Positions 1 through 5,442 of a stretch of 5,442 nucleotides of DNA are shown one piece after another; position 1 is the first letter of the stretch; each line of letters starts with the position of its first letter. The notes under the pieces were generated by a model. It did no database searches. It saw only the letters and a list, made by a program, of their open reading frames with translations, and had not been told where the DNA came from. The position numbers and the translations under genes were made by a program. The DNA comes from Myxococcales bacterium (GTDB lineage: Bacteria; Myxococcota; Polyangia; Fen-1088), in NCBI GenBank assembly GCA_003153875.1, contig PMBY01000430.1, forward strand, positions 3,407-8,848, given 5' to 3'.

Positions 1-68
1 ATTCGTGTCGAACCCCTTCTCGAACACGGGCACAGTGCCCTCAGCAAACACGAAAAAGGAGTCAGAAA
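1..68 (+). promoter_or_regulatory. fliC leader with ribosome binding site and small palindrome
   Basis: This is the visible part of the untranslated leader of the flagellin gene. A Shine-Dalgarno sequence AAGGAG lies at 56-61, seven bases before the ATG at 69, and supports that start. A perfect palindromic element, GGGCAC-A-GTGCCC, occupies 28-40 and could be a short RNA hairpin or a protein site. The hexamer TCGAAC is directly repeated at 8-13 and 20-25. I see no sigma-28 motif (TAAA, spacer, GCCGATAA) and no sigma-54 GG/GC pair in these 68 bases, so the promoter probably lies upstream of the window. The ribosome binding site is secure; the role of the palindrome is unknown. Confidence 0.6.
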
Positions 69-1307
69 ATGCTTTCCATCCAAACAAACATCGCAGCCTT
101 GAGCGCCCAGAACGCCCTCACTACCACCAATAACAACCTGCAAAAGTCCATGGAGCGCCTGTCGTCAGGCTTCCGCATCAATCACGCTGCCGACGATGCG
201 GCAGGCTTGGCCATCAGCGAGAAGATGCAGGCGCAAATCGGCGGTCTCAACCAGGCCGTGCGCAATGCCAACGACGGCGCGTCCATGATCCAGACCGCTG
301 AAGGTGCGTTGGATCAGGTCCAGAACATGATGGTTCGTATGCGCAACCTGGCTGTGCAGGCCGCCTCTGACACCAACGGCCCCCAGGAGCGCGCTGACAT
401 CAACGTTGAAATCCAGCAGCTCAAGTCCGAAATCGACAACATTTCGCAACGGACCACCTTCAACGGCTTGAAACTTCTCACCGGTTCAATGGTAACCCAG
501 GTTGATACCATCAACAGTAACGCAACTGCGGGCGCCGCAGTTGGAACCGGCGCAATCACCAGCGTGAGCGTCGCCGGTGCCAAGGCAGCGACAACCTACA
601 CGTTGAGTGCCAGCACCACAGCCAACACGCTGACCTTGCGTGACGCACTAACAGCCGGTACTGGCAACACCAGTACTATCGATGTCAGCGGCGGCGTGAA
701 TGCACGTAGCTCGGTTACGCTCAACTTCGCCAGCCTGGGTGTCTCGTTGACAGTGTCCAACTCGACTGGCACCGCCCTCAGCGCGGCTGACCTCGAAACC
801 TTGGCCGCCAAGACGATCGCAACCGCGGCCGCGGGCGTTGGTCAAACTGCCAGGCTGCAGACTGGTGCAGATGCGGGCCTGTCCAACCAGACCAGCGTGG
901 CCTTGCTCAATACCCAGCTGGCCCTCGCGACCGCCGGGACATCAATGGCCACTCTCAACACGGCAATTGGCGCTTACGACACGGCCGCGCAACTCGGGAC
1001 CAATCCAACCGGCCCCTCGGACGACCAGGCGACCGCGCTCATCACCGCCATCGACGCGGCCAACGACTGGATCTCAGCCCAGCGCGCGAGCCTCGGTGCG
1101 GCGCAGAACCGATTGGGCTATGCGGCCGCCAGCTTGACGACCACGTCACAGAACGTGTCGGCAGCCAACAGCCAGATCCGCGACGTGGACGTGGCCACTG
1201 AGACCGCGAACATGTCCAAAGCACAGATCCTGATGCAGGCCGGTGTTTCGGTGTTGGCGCAGGCCAACCAAGTGCAGCAACTGGCGCTCAAGTTGCTCAA
1301 TGGCTAG
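69..1307 (+). CDS. fliC: flagellin, filament structural protein
   Basis: This 412-residue protein is the subunit of the flagellar filament, exported through the flagellar type III apparatus and polymerised outside the cell under the FliD cap. The N-terminal D0/D1 region (about 1-140) is strongly conserved: it opens MLSIQTNIAAL, carries the RLSSGFRINHAADDAAG block at 30-46 and ends in TTFNGLKLL at 129-137. The middle (about 140-330) is a Ser/Thr/Ala/Gly-rich variable region forming the surface-exposed part, lacking recognisable motifs. The C-terminal D1/D0 region (about 330-412) has NRLGYAAASL, then IRDVDVATETANMSKAQIL, and ends in QANQVQQLALKLLNG. I see no cysteine, as usual for flagellins. 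There is no signal peptide, as expected for type III export. Residues R90, L94 and E114, which matter for TLR5 recognition in enteric flagellins, occupy the same numbered positions here. The start follows a good AAGGAG site. A hairpin terminator 40 bases past the stop suggests a mainly monocistronic transcript. Confidence 0.97.
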   Translation: MLSIQTNIAALSAQNALTTTNNNLQKSMERLSSGFRINHAADDAAGLAISEKMQAQIGGLNQAVRNANDGASMIQTAEGALDQVQNMMVRMRNLAVQAASDTNGPQERADINVEIQQLKSEIDNISQRTTFNGLKLLTGSMVTQVDTINSNATAGAAVGTGAITSVSVAGAKAATTYTLSASTTANTLTLRDALTAGTGNTSTIDVSGGVNARSSVTLNFASLGVSLTVSNSTGTALSAADLETLAAKTIATAAAGVGQTARLQTGADAGLSNQTSVALLNTQLALATAGTSMATLNTAIGAYDTAAQLGTNPTGPSDDQATALITAIDAANDWISAQRASLGAAQNRLGYAAASLTTTSQNVSAANSQIRDVDVATETANMSKAQILMQAGVSVLAQANQVQQLALKLLNG

Positions 1308-1346
1308 TCCTCAATAGGGACGGAAAGCTAGCAGCAACATGAGCTT

Positions 1347-1388
1347 GAACGACCGCCCTGGGGAGCTGGATGCCTGGGGCGGTCGTTC
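1347..1388 (+). terminator. probable intrinsic terminator after fliC
   Basis: A perfect 12-base-pair inverted repeat, GAACGACCGCCC at 1347-1358 and GGGCGGTCGTTC at 1377-1388, forms a GC-rich stem. Four more inner pairs, two of them G-U, are possible and leave a loop of about ten bases. The stem begins 40 bases after the fliC stop. The following TTCCTCTAT stretch is pyrimidine-rich but not a clean run of T, so termination may be partial, or the hairpin may mainly protect the 3' end of the flagellin message. No T run follows on the opposite strand, so it reads as a + strand element. Its position between fliC and fliS suggests that fliS-fliT-fliD has its own promoter or relies on read-through. 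Confidence 0.75.
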
Positions 1389-1442
1389 CTCTATAGATGC
1401 GATTACTTCCCACCGATGATCGTAGCTACAGGGGCCGGAATC

Positions 1443-1506
1443 ATGAATTCCCAACGTGAATAGGATGAAGAGGACGAGTCAAACGGCAACCGGAGCAAAG
1501 CAATGA
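1443..1506 (+). other. two tiny open frames leading into fliS
   Basis: Between the terminator and fliS, an ATG at 1443 opens six codons ending in TAG at 1461-1463. A second ATG at 1465 opens thirteen codons ending in TGA at 1504-1506. That TGA overlaps the fliS start codon (1503-1505) as ATGA, the arrangement typical of translational coupling. Neither mini-frame has a convincing Shine-Dalgarno sequence, and frames this short arise easily by chance. I record them because the junction with fliS is exact. They may encode nothing. Confidence 0.15.
1491..1495 (+). promoter_or_regulatory. fliS ribosome binding site
   Basis: CGGAG at 1491-1495 lies seven bases before the ATG at 1503 and is the best Shine-Dalgarno match near the start of fliS. 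It fixes that ATG as the start. I see no convincing promoter in the 1389-1490 stretch upstream. The nearest sigma-28-like match (1392-1399 with 1412-1419) is poor. Confidence 0.6.
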
Positions 1507-1916
1507 AAGCCTACCGCACCTACACCAACGCCAACGTCAGCACGGCATCAGCGCCCCGAATCATGATGACCCTGTTCGAGACAGCGCTGCGCCACATGCG
1601 CGCCGCGCAGGCCGCGTACGCGATGGGCGACTACCGCAGCGGCGGCGATGCGGCCGAGCGAGCGGCGTCCATCGTGCTGGGACTTCAGGCCACGCTCAAG
1701 CACGAGATCGCGCCCAGTCTTTGCGAACAGCTCGACGCCGTCTACAGTTTCGTGGTGGCCCGCCTGACCTTGGCCATCGGGGCCATGTCGCCCCAGTACA
1801 TGGAAGAGGCCGAGCGTGTGTTTCTTCCCATCGTCGAGGCATTCAACCAGGCGGTAGCCAGTGAAGCCGCGGCTGCTGCTGTACCCGCGGTGGCGTCCGG
1901 GGGCACGGGCCGATGA
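1503..1916 (+). CDS. fliS: flagellar export chaperone FliS
   Basis: This 137-residue cytosolic protein matches the FliS family in length and pattern. FliS binds the disordered C-terminus of newly made flagellin, prevents premature polymerisation and delivers it to the export gate. The N-terminus has tyrosines at 4 and 7 followed by NVSTASAPRIMMTLFETAL, which fits the family pattern of V-x-T-A-x-P and then a hydrophobic stretch before the first helix. Further family features are the LGLQATLKHEI segment, the VYSFVVARLTLA helix (usually LYDYMxxRLxxAN) and the closing VEAFNQAV helix. Two deviations are visible: SLD before the glutamate is TLK here, and the usual tryptophan near the C-terminal helix is replaced by phenylalanine. 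The tail after about residue 120 is Ala/Gly-rich. The stop overlaps the next gene as ATGA, pointing to coupled translation. Identity is supported both by the sequence pattern and by its place between fliC and fliD. Confidence 0.9.
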   Translation: MKAYRTYTNANVSTASAPRIMMTLFETALRHMRAAQAAYAMGDYRSGGDAAERAASIVLGLQATLKHEIAPSLCEQLDAVYSFVVARLTLAIGAMSPQYMEEAERVFLPIVEAFNQAVASEAAAAAVPAVASGGTGR

Positions 1917-2200
1917 CGACAGCCAGCGATCCCTGGCTGACCACGCTTGCGGAAGGGGCTCGCCTCTTGCAGGCTGGCAAGGCCAAAGAAGCGGCGCAGA
2001 CGCTCGCGGGCCTGCGGGCCTTGTGTGCGCCCTCGGCTCCACAGCCGTCCCAGGAAGTTGTCGCACAGGCGCGCGAATTGCTGCAGCGCTGTTTCGCCGC
2101 AGAGGCCAGCTTGCGGCAGCGTGTGGTGGAAGACCGGAGCCGCCTCGCCTCTAGCCAAAGGGCGCAGGTCTATCGCCATCCCGCTCAAGGGGCGCGCTAG
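1913..2200 (+). CDS. FliT-like small flagellar chaperone, probable
   Basis: This 95-residue protein is predicted to be mostly helical, charged and without signal peptide or membrane segment. Its start overlaps the fliS stop by four bases (ATGA), and fliD follows 33 bases after its stop, so it is probably translated with fliS and belongs to the same operon. In other flagellated proteobacteria the small gene next to fliS and fliD is fliT, whose product chaperones FliD and in enterics also restrains FlhDC. The C-terminal half, from about 45 to 90 (AQARELLQRCFAAEASLRQRV and on), resembles the long amphipathic helix of FliT proteins, with a basic end. I cannot see a diagnostic motif, so the call rests on position, size and helical character. 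Alternatives are a FlgN-like chaperone or a lineage-specific protein. There is no good Shine-Dalgarno sequence for this start, consistent with coupling to fliS. Confidence 0.5.
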   Translation: MTTASDPWLTTLAEGARLLQAGKAKEAAQTLAGLRALCAPSAPQPSQEVVAQARELLQRCFAAEASLRQRVVEDRSRLASSQRAQVYRHPAQGAR

Positions 2201-2218
2201 AGCTGTCGATATTCGATC

Positions 2219-2224
2219 AAGGAG
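2219..2224 (+). promoter_or_regulatory. fliD ribosome binding site
   Basis: AAGGAG at 2219-2224 lies nine bases before the ATG at 2234 and is a near-ideal Shine-Dalgarno sequence. It sits in the 33-base gap after the FliT-like gene and indicates that fliD initiates independently rather than by stop-start overlap, in contrast to the gene before it. Confidence 0.8.
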
Positions 2225-2233
2225 ATTCCTCTC

Positions 2234-3658
2234 ATGGCCAGCACCATCTCGACAACCGGTCCGCTGTTCCAGGCCGGTGGTCTCGCATCAGGGGTCGATA
2301 CCACATCGATCGTCGACAGCATCATCACGGCCGAATCCGCGCCCATGGTGCAGGTTCAGAAGCAGCAAGCAGCCTACTCGGTCCAGATCTCCACCCTGGC
2401 CACCCTCACCGACAAACTGAAGGCGTTTCAGAGCGCGAGCGACGGACTCGCTACCTCGGGCCTGGCACCTATCACGGCTGATTCGACCTATGCGGACTTC
2501 ACCGTGAGCGGCTTCGCGCCTGTTGAGGGCGACTACTCGGTTCAGGTTGCGACCTTGGCCCGCGCTGCCAAGATGCGCAGCGACCCTGTCTTGTCCGCCC
2601 AAACCGCGCTTGGCCTGACCGGCACTCTTCAATTCAGCATCGACGGTGTCACCAGTCCCAGCACGGCCATCGACATGACCGGCATGAGCCTGTCCGCTCT
2701 TGCCGAAGCCATCAACAAGCAAGTCCCGCAGGTGAGCGCAGCGGTGGTCCGCTCCGGCACCAGCTACAGCCTGTCAGTGACCCGTAACAGTACCGGCTAC
2801 TCGACCACGCGGGAGGGGGCCTTGCAGGTCGTGGGCGGCGTGGGCTTGAATCTGCAAACCATCCAGCAGGCGCAAAACGCTTCACTGAAGGTGGATAACC
2901 TTCAGATCACGAGCCAAAGCAACATCATCACCGGCGCCATTCCCGGTGTGACCTTGAACCTGCGCGGACAGTCCGACATCGCCACGGACGTCAACTTCGC
3001 CCACGACACCAGCTCGTCTGCTGCGAGCATCCAGGGTTTCATCACGGCCTACAATGACGTGGTCACCGTGCTTAGCAGCCAACTGCGGCCCGATCCGAAC
3101 CAAGCGGCCACCAACAACCCCCTGGCTGGTACCGATCTTCTCACCATCGAACGCTCCATGCAGAGCCTACTCTCCGCGAAGGTGAACAGCAGCGGTGTGG
3201 TGCAGACCCTGTCTGACCTGAACGTGAGCATGACGGACGACGGGACGTTGGCGCTCGACAAGCTCCCGCATGGAAACACCTTTGCCGCGGCCATTGCGGC
3301 AGACCCAACCGGCGCCAACAAGCTATTCGCCACGGCCACCACTGGCATCGGGGCACTGGTCGACGCCCTGGTCAAGCGCCAGGTCGAGACTTCGACGGTG
3401 GTGTTGCCTGGCGGTGGCAAGCTGGCGGTGGATGGGGGCTTGCAGGGCGAGACCACGCTATTGAAGAACAGCATCAGCGCCCTCGACGACACGGTCAACT
3501 ACTGGCAATCCTATTTGGACAATGAGCGCACGCGGCTGACCTCCGCGTTCACCGCAATGGAGCAGACTGTGGCCACGCTCAATACCGCCAGCAACTACCT
3601 GAACGCTCTCTTCTACTCGAGCACTAACAGCGCCTACAAGACCACCAGCAACGGGTGA
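2234..3658 (+). CDS. fliD: flagellar filament cap protein FliD (HAP2)
   Basis: This 474-residue protein is the hook-associated protein 2 that caps the growing filament and guides insertion of flagellin subunits; in some bacteria it also mediates adhesion. The N-terminal FliD domain is clear: GLASGVD at 16-22 followed by a helix beginning TTSIVDSIITAESAPM. The middle (about 75-220) is a beta-rich exposed region beginning ADFTVSGFAPVEGDYSVQVA. The FliD C-terminal domain runs from about 220 to 455, with ASIQGFITAYNDVV, then SDLNVSMTDDGTLALD, and a final coiled-coil helix at about 410-460 holding the family motif NERTRLTSAFTAMEQ (F439, E443). A hydrophilic Ser/Thr/Asn tail ends the protein. Length is typical of the family. 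No signal peptide is present, as expected for flagellar type III export. The start is fixed by AAGGAG nine bases upstream. The gene order fliS-fliT-fliD is the reverse of the enteric fliD-fliS-fliT. Confidence 0.96.
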   Translation: MASTISTTGPLFQAGGLASGVDTTSIVDSIITAESAPMVQVQKQQAAYSVQISTLATLTDKLKAFQSASDGLATSGLAPITADSTYADFTVSGFAPVEGDYSVQVATLARAAKMRSDPVLSAQTALGLTGTLQFSIDGVTSPSTAIDMTGMSLSALAEAINKQVPQVSAAVVRSGTSYSLSVTRNSTGYSTTREGALQVVGGVGLNLQTIQQAQNASLKVDNLQITSQSNIITGAIPGVTLNLRGQSDIATDVNFAHDTSSSAASIQGFITAYNDVVTVLSSQLRPDPNQAATNNPLAGTDLLTIERSMQSLLSAKVNSSGVVQTLSDLNVSMTDDGTLALDKLPHGNTFAAAIAADPTGANKLFATATTGIGALVDALVKRQVETSTVVLPGGGKLAVDGGLQGETTLLKNSISALDDTVNYWQSYLDNERTRLTSAFTAMEQTVATLNTASNYLNALFYSSTNSAYKTTSNG

Positions 3659-3711
3659 TCCGTCCGATTCGAGGTGATCACATGGCAGTGGTCTTGCTCG
3701 AATCGGCGATC
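3657..3711 (+). promoter_or_regulatory. inverted repeat enclosing cheA ribosome binding site and start codon
   Basis: A perfect 10-base inverted repeat, CCGATTCGAG at 3664-3673 and CTCGAATCGG at 3697-3706, flanks the cheA start. Five more pairs extend it to 3657 and 3711 with single-base bulges at 3660 and 3663. Inside, GATCAC (3676-3681) can pair with GTGGTC (3688-3693) with one G-U pair, leaving a six-base loop at 3682-3687 that is AUG plus the next codon. The Shine-Dalgarno GAGGTGAT at 3671-3678 is almost wholly within the paired arms. The fliD stop (3656-3658) is at the foot of the stem, so a ribosome finishing fliD would open the hairpin. I infer translational control or coupling. The repeat could instead be a DNA operator; GTGATCAC at 3674-3681 is itself a palindrome. 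Confidence 0.5.
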
Positions 3712-5442
3712 GAAGAACTTGCGGCGGCGGTTGTGATGACCGAGGCGAACGATCGGAAGTCGGTCGACACTGTTCGTCACTGCTTGCACAGGCTGCGCGA
3801 GACTGTCCACGCAGGCGACCAGTCGGACGAAGTGATTGCGCAGGCCGAGGCGTGCTTCGCTTGCGAGAAGCAGCTCGGCCCGTTGGGTGCGGACGCCGAC
3901 GCTCTAGCCCTGAGTGAGCTCTCCCAGGCCGTCGGACGTTTGCAGTCATGCGCGGCCACGACCGCGAGATCACCCAAGCAGGCGTCTGCAACTTCTCCCG
4001 AGCGGGTCACGCGCGACGAGGACACAGTGGGTCTCATCGGCGAGTTCCTCAGCGAGAGCGAAGAAGGACTTGGGCGCGCGGATCAGATCCTGATGAACGT
4101 CGAGCATGAAGGTGCCAGCGCCGAGGCCGTGAACGGCCTGTTCCGGGTCTTCCACACCGTCAAGGGTGTGGCGGGCTTCCTGGAATTGACCGCAATCACC
4201 ACATTGGCCCACACCACCGAAACCATGCTCGGGTGTTGCCGCGACGGCACGCTGAAGCTGGCCGACGAACGGCTGAATGTCGTGTTCGACGCCACCGCCA
4301 TGGTGCGCCGGATGTTGGCCGAGTTGCGCGCGGCCGTGCAGGACAGTGCGCGGTTCGCGACCCACGAGAATCTGGAAGGACTGCTGCAGCGTTTGCGCGC
4401 GCTGAGCGAGGATGCGATTCCGGCAGTCGCGGCAACGCCGGCCGCGCCCAGTCCGACTGAGCCTGCGGTTTCTGTCTCCTGCAACAGCCACAGCCCCCCG
4501 GAAGCGACGGGGGCCAGCAAGCTGCGCGAAACCGTGAAGATCGATCTCGATCGGGTGGACCACTTGGTGGCCATGGTGGGCGAGCTGGTGGTGGTCGAGT
4601 CCATGGTGGTCAACGCGCCTGAGATCGCCAAGTCCGCTTCGGCGCGCGTGCGCAACTGCCTGTCCCAACTTACCAAGGTCACGCGCGATCTGCAGGACGT
4701 GGGTATGCGCATGCGCATGGTGCCGGTAGCGAACGTGTTCCAGAAGATGGCGCGCATGTCGCGTGACCTGGGTCACAAGAGCGGCAAGCAACTGCGTCTG
4801 GTGCTCTCGGGCGAGGCCACCGAAATGGACCGCAGCATGGTCGAGCAAATCGCCGACCCGCTGCTGCACATGATCCGCAATGCCGTGGACCATGGGCTCG
4901 AGCCGCCCGAGGAGCGGCGGCGGGCGGGCAAACCCGAGGAGGGCACGATTCGCCTATCCGCCTATCACGAGGGCGGCGGCATTGTCATCGAGTTGGCTGA
5001 CAACGGCCGCGGCCTGGACCGCGACGCCATCCTGGCCAAGGCCCGCGGCCAGGGGCTGCTGGGTGCCAACGACACCCTGAGCGAGTCGGACATCGATATG
5101 CTCATCTTCGCGCCGGGTTTTTCCACTGCGAAACAGGTCACCGAGGTTTCAGGACGGGGTGTGGGCATGGACGTGGTCAAGCGCAACCTGGAGGCCATGC
5201 ATGGCCGCGTGACCATCAGCACCACGCCGGGCCAGGGCACGACCTTCAAGATTGTGCTGCCGCTGACCCTGGCCATCATCGACGGGATGATGGTGGCCTG
5301 CGGCCAGGACCGCTACATCATCCCCACCCTTTCTGTTGTCGAGTCGATCCGGCCCAGCCAGGGCATGTTGCTGACTTTCGCTGGCCAGGTCGAGATGATC
5401 AACCTGCGAGGCCAGATCCTGCCCCTGGTGTACCTGGCCCGA
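3682..5442 (+). CDS. cheA: chemotaxis histidine kinase CheA, 3' end outside window
   Basis: The frame is open to the last base (587 codons seen). CheA autophosphorylates on a histidine and passes the phosphate to regulators such as CheY and CheB, in a receptor-CheW complex at the inner membrane. Domains in order: an unassigned N-terminal region (1-113); an Hpt (P1) domain (114-230) with phospho-acceptor H158 in FHTVKGVAGF, K161, and E180 spaced as in known CheA; a Pro/Ala-rich linker (231-279); the P3 dimerisation helices (280-340); the P4 ATPase with N-box HMIRNAVDHGLE (N400, D403, H404), G1 box DNGRGLD (440-446), F box FAPGFST (476-482), G2 box GRGVGMDVV (491-499) and G3 GQGTTF (517-522); then the P5 CheW-like domain from about 533, incomplete. 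All catalytic motifs look intact. There is no space for a P2 domain. The start follows GAGGTGAT and lies 23 bases after fliD. It may belong to an accessory chemosensory cluster rather than the main one. Confidence 0.93.
   Translation, partial: MAVVLLESAIEELAAAVVMTEANDRKSVDTVRHCLHRLRETVHAGDQSDEVIAQAEACFACEKQLGPLGADADALALSELSQAVGRLQSCAATTARSPKQASATSPERVTRDEDTVGLIGEFLSESEEGLGRADQILMNVEHEGASAEAVNGLFRVFHTVKGVAGFLELTAITTLAHTTETMLGCCRDGTLKLADERLNVVFDATAMVRRMLAELRAAVQDSARFATHENLEGLLQRLRALSEDAIPAVAATPAAPSPTEPAVSVSCNSHSPPEATGASKLRETVKIDLDRVDHLVAMVGELVVVESMVVNAPEIAKSASARVRNCLSQLTKVTRDLQDVGMRMRMVPVANVFQKMARMSRDLGHKSGKQLRLVLSGEATEMDRSMVEQIADPLLHMIRNAVDHGLEPPEERRRAGKPEEGTIRLSAYHEGGGIVIELADNGRGLDRDAILAKARGQGLLGANDTLSESDIDMLIFAPGFSTAKQVTEVSGRGVGMDVVKRNLEAMHGRVTISTTPGQGTTFKIVLPLTLAIIDGMMVACGQDRYIIPTLSVVESIRPSQGMLLTFAGQVEMINLRGQILPLVYLAR

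Noticed and set aside
480..1060. Variable middle of flagellin as a possible horizontally acquired or recombined segment
   Set aside because: Composition in a sampled stretch is only slightly lower in GC than the flanks, and high divergence with Ser/Thr/Ala richness is normal for flagellin surface domains. No direct repeats or junctions were seen.
1392..1419. Possible sigma-28 promoter for fliS, TATAGATG with ACCGATGA
   Set aside because: Only about five of eight and six of eight bases match the consensus TAAAGTTT and GCCGATAA, and the spacer is 12 instead of 11. Too weak to annotate.
1422..1429. 8-base palindrome GTAGCTAC between the terminator and fliS
   Set aside because: A palindrome this short is expected by chance and has no supporting repeat or promoter next to it.
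1548..2188. Overlapping - strand open frames of 172 and 148 codons opposite fliS and the FliT-like gene
   Set aside because: They are opposite well-supported + strand genes, lack recognisable motifs and show biased Arg/Pro/Ala composition typical of complementary frames in GC-rich DNA.
1947..2420. A + strand 157-codon frame overlapping the FliT-like gene and the start of fliD
   Set aside because: It is Arg/Ser/Pro-rich, overlaps the conserved N-terminus of fliD in another frame and has no family resemblance. The 1913-2200 frame has better context through its overlap with fliS and stop before fliD.
3970..4893. A 307-codon open frame on the - strand opposite cheA, rich in His, Arg and Gln
   Set aside because: It lies wholly opposite the conserved Hpt, P3 and P4 parts of cheA, and its odd composition is what the complement of GC-rich codons produces. 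No family pattern is visible, so it is a shadow frame.

Overview
The window is a stretch of flagellar and chemotaxis genes from a GC-rich, motile Gram-negative bacterium. The flagellin termini, the compact gene spacing and the codon bias towards G/C at third positions suggest a proteobacterium, most likely a betaproteobacterium of Burkholderiales type. This placement rests on general resemblance and is an inference. All five genes lie on the + strand, and the window cuts the last one.

Layout: positions 1-68 are the leader of a flagellin gene, with a small palindrome and a good ribosome binding site. Positions 69-1307 encode flagellin (fliC). A strong hairpin at 1347-1388, in the 195-base gap after fliC, looks like its transcription terminator. 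Then comes a tight cluster: fliS (1503-1916, flagellin export chaperone), a small FliT-like gene overlapping fliS by four bases (1913-2200), and fliD (2234-3658, filament cap). Only 23 bases after fliD, a cheA-type histidine kinase gene begins at 3682 and runs open to the window end (587 codons visible).

How they work together: FliC is the filament subunit. FliS binds the FliC C-terminus and keeps it unpolymerised until export. FliT in other bacteria is the chaperone of FliD. FliD sits at the filament tip and folds arriving FliC. CheA is the kinase that, coupled to chemoreceptors by CheW, phosphorylates response regulators such as CheY. The visible cheA has an unusual layout: about 115 residues before the phosphotransfer (Hpt) domain, no room for the usual P2 regulator-binding domain, and a P5 CheW-like domain cut by the window edge.

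The most notable non-coding signal is a long inverted repeat spanning the fliD stop and the cheA start (3657-3711). As RNA it could fold into a hairpin that pairs most of the cheA Shine-Dalgarno sequence and holds the AUG in the apical loop. I see no mobile element, CRISPR array, tRNA or rRNA, and no protein family new to science. The novelty here lies in regulation and domain architecture.
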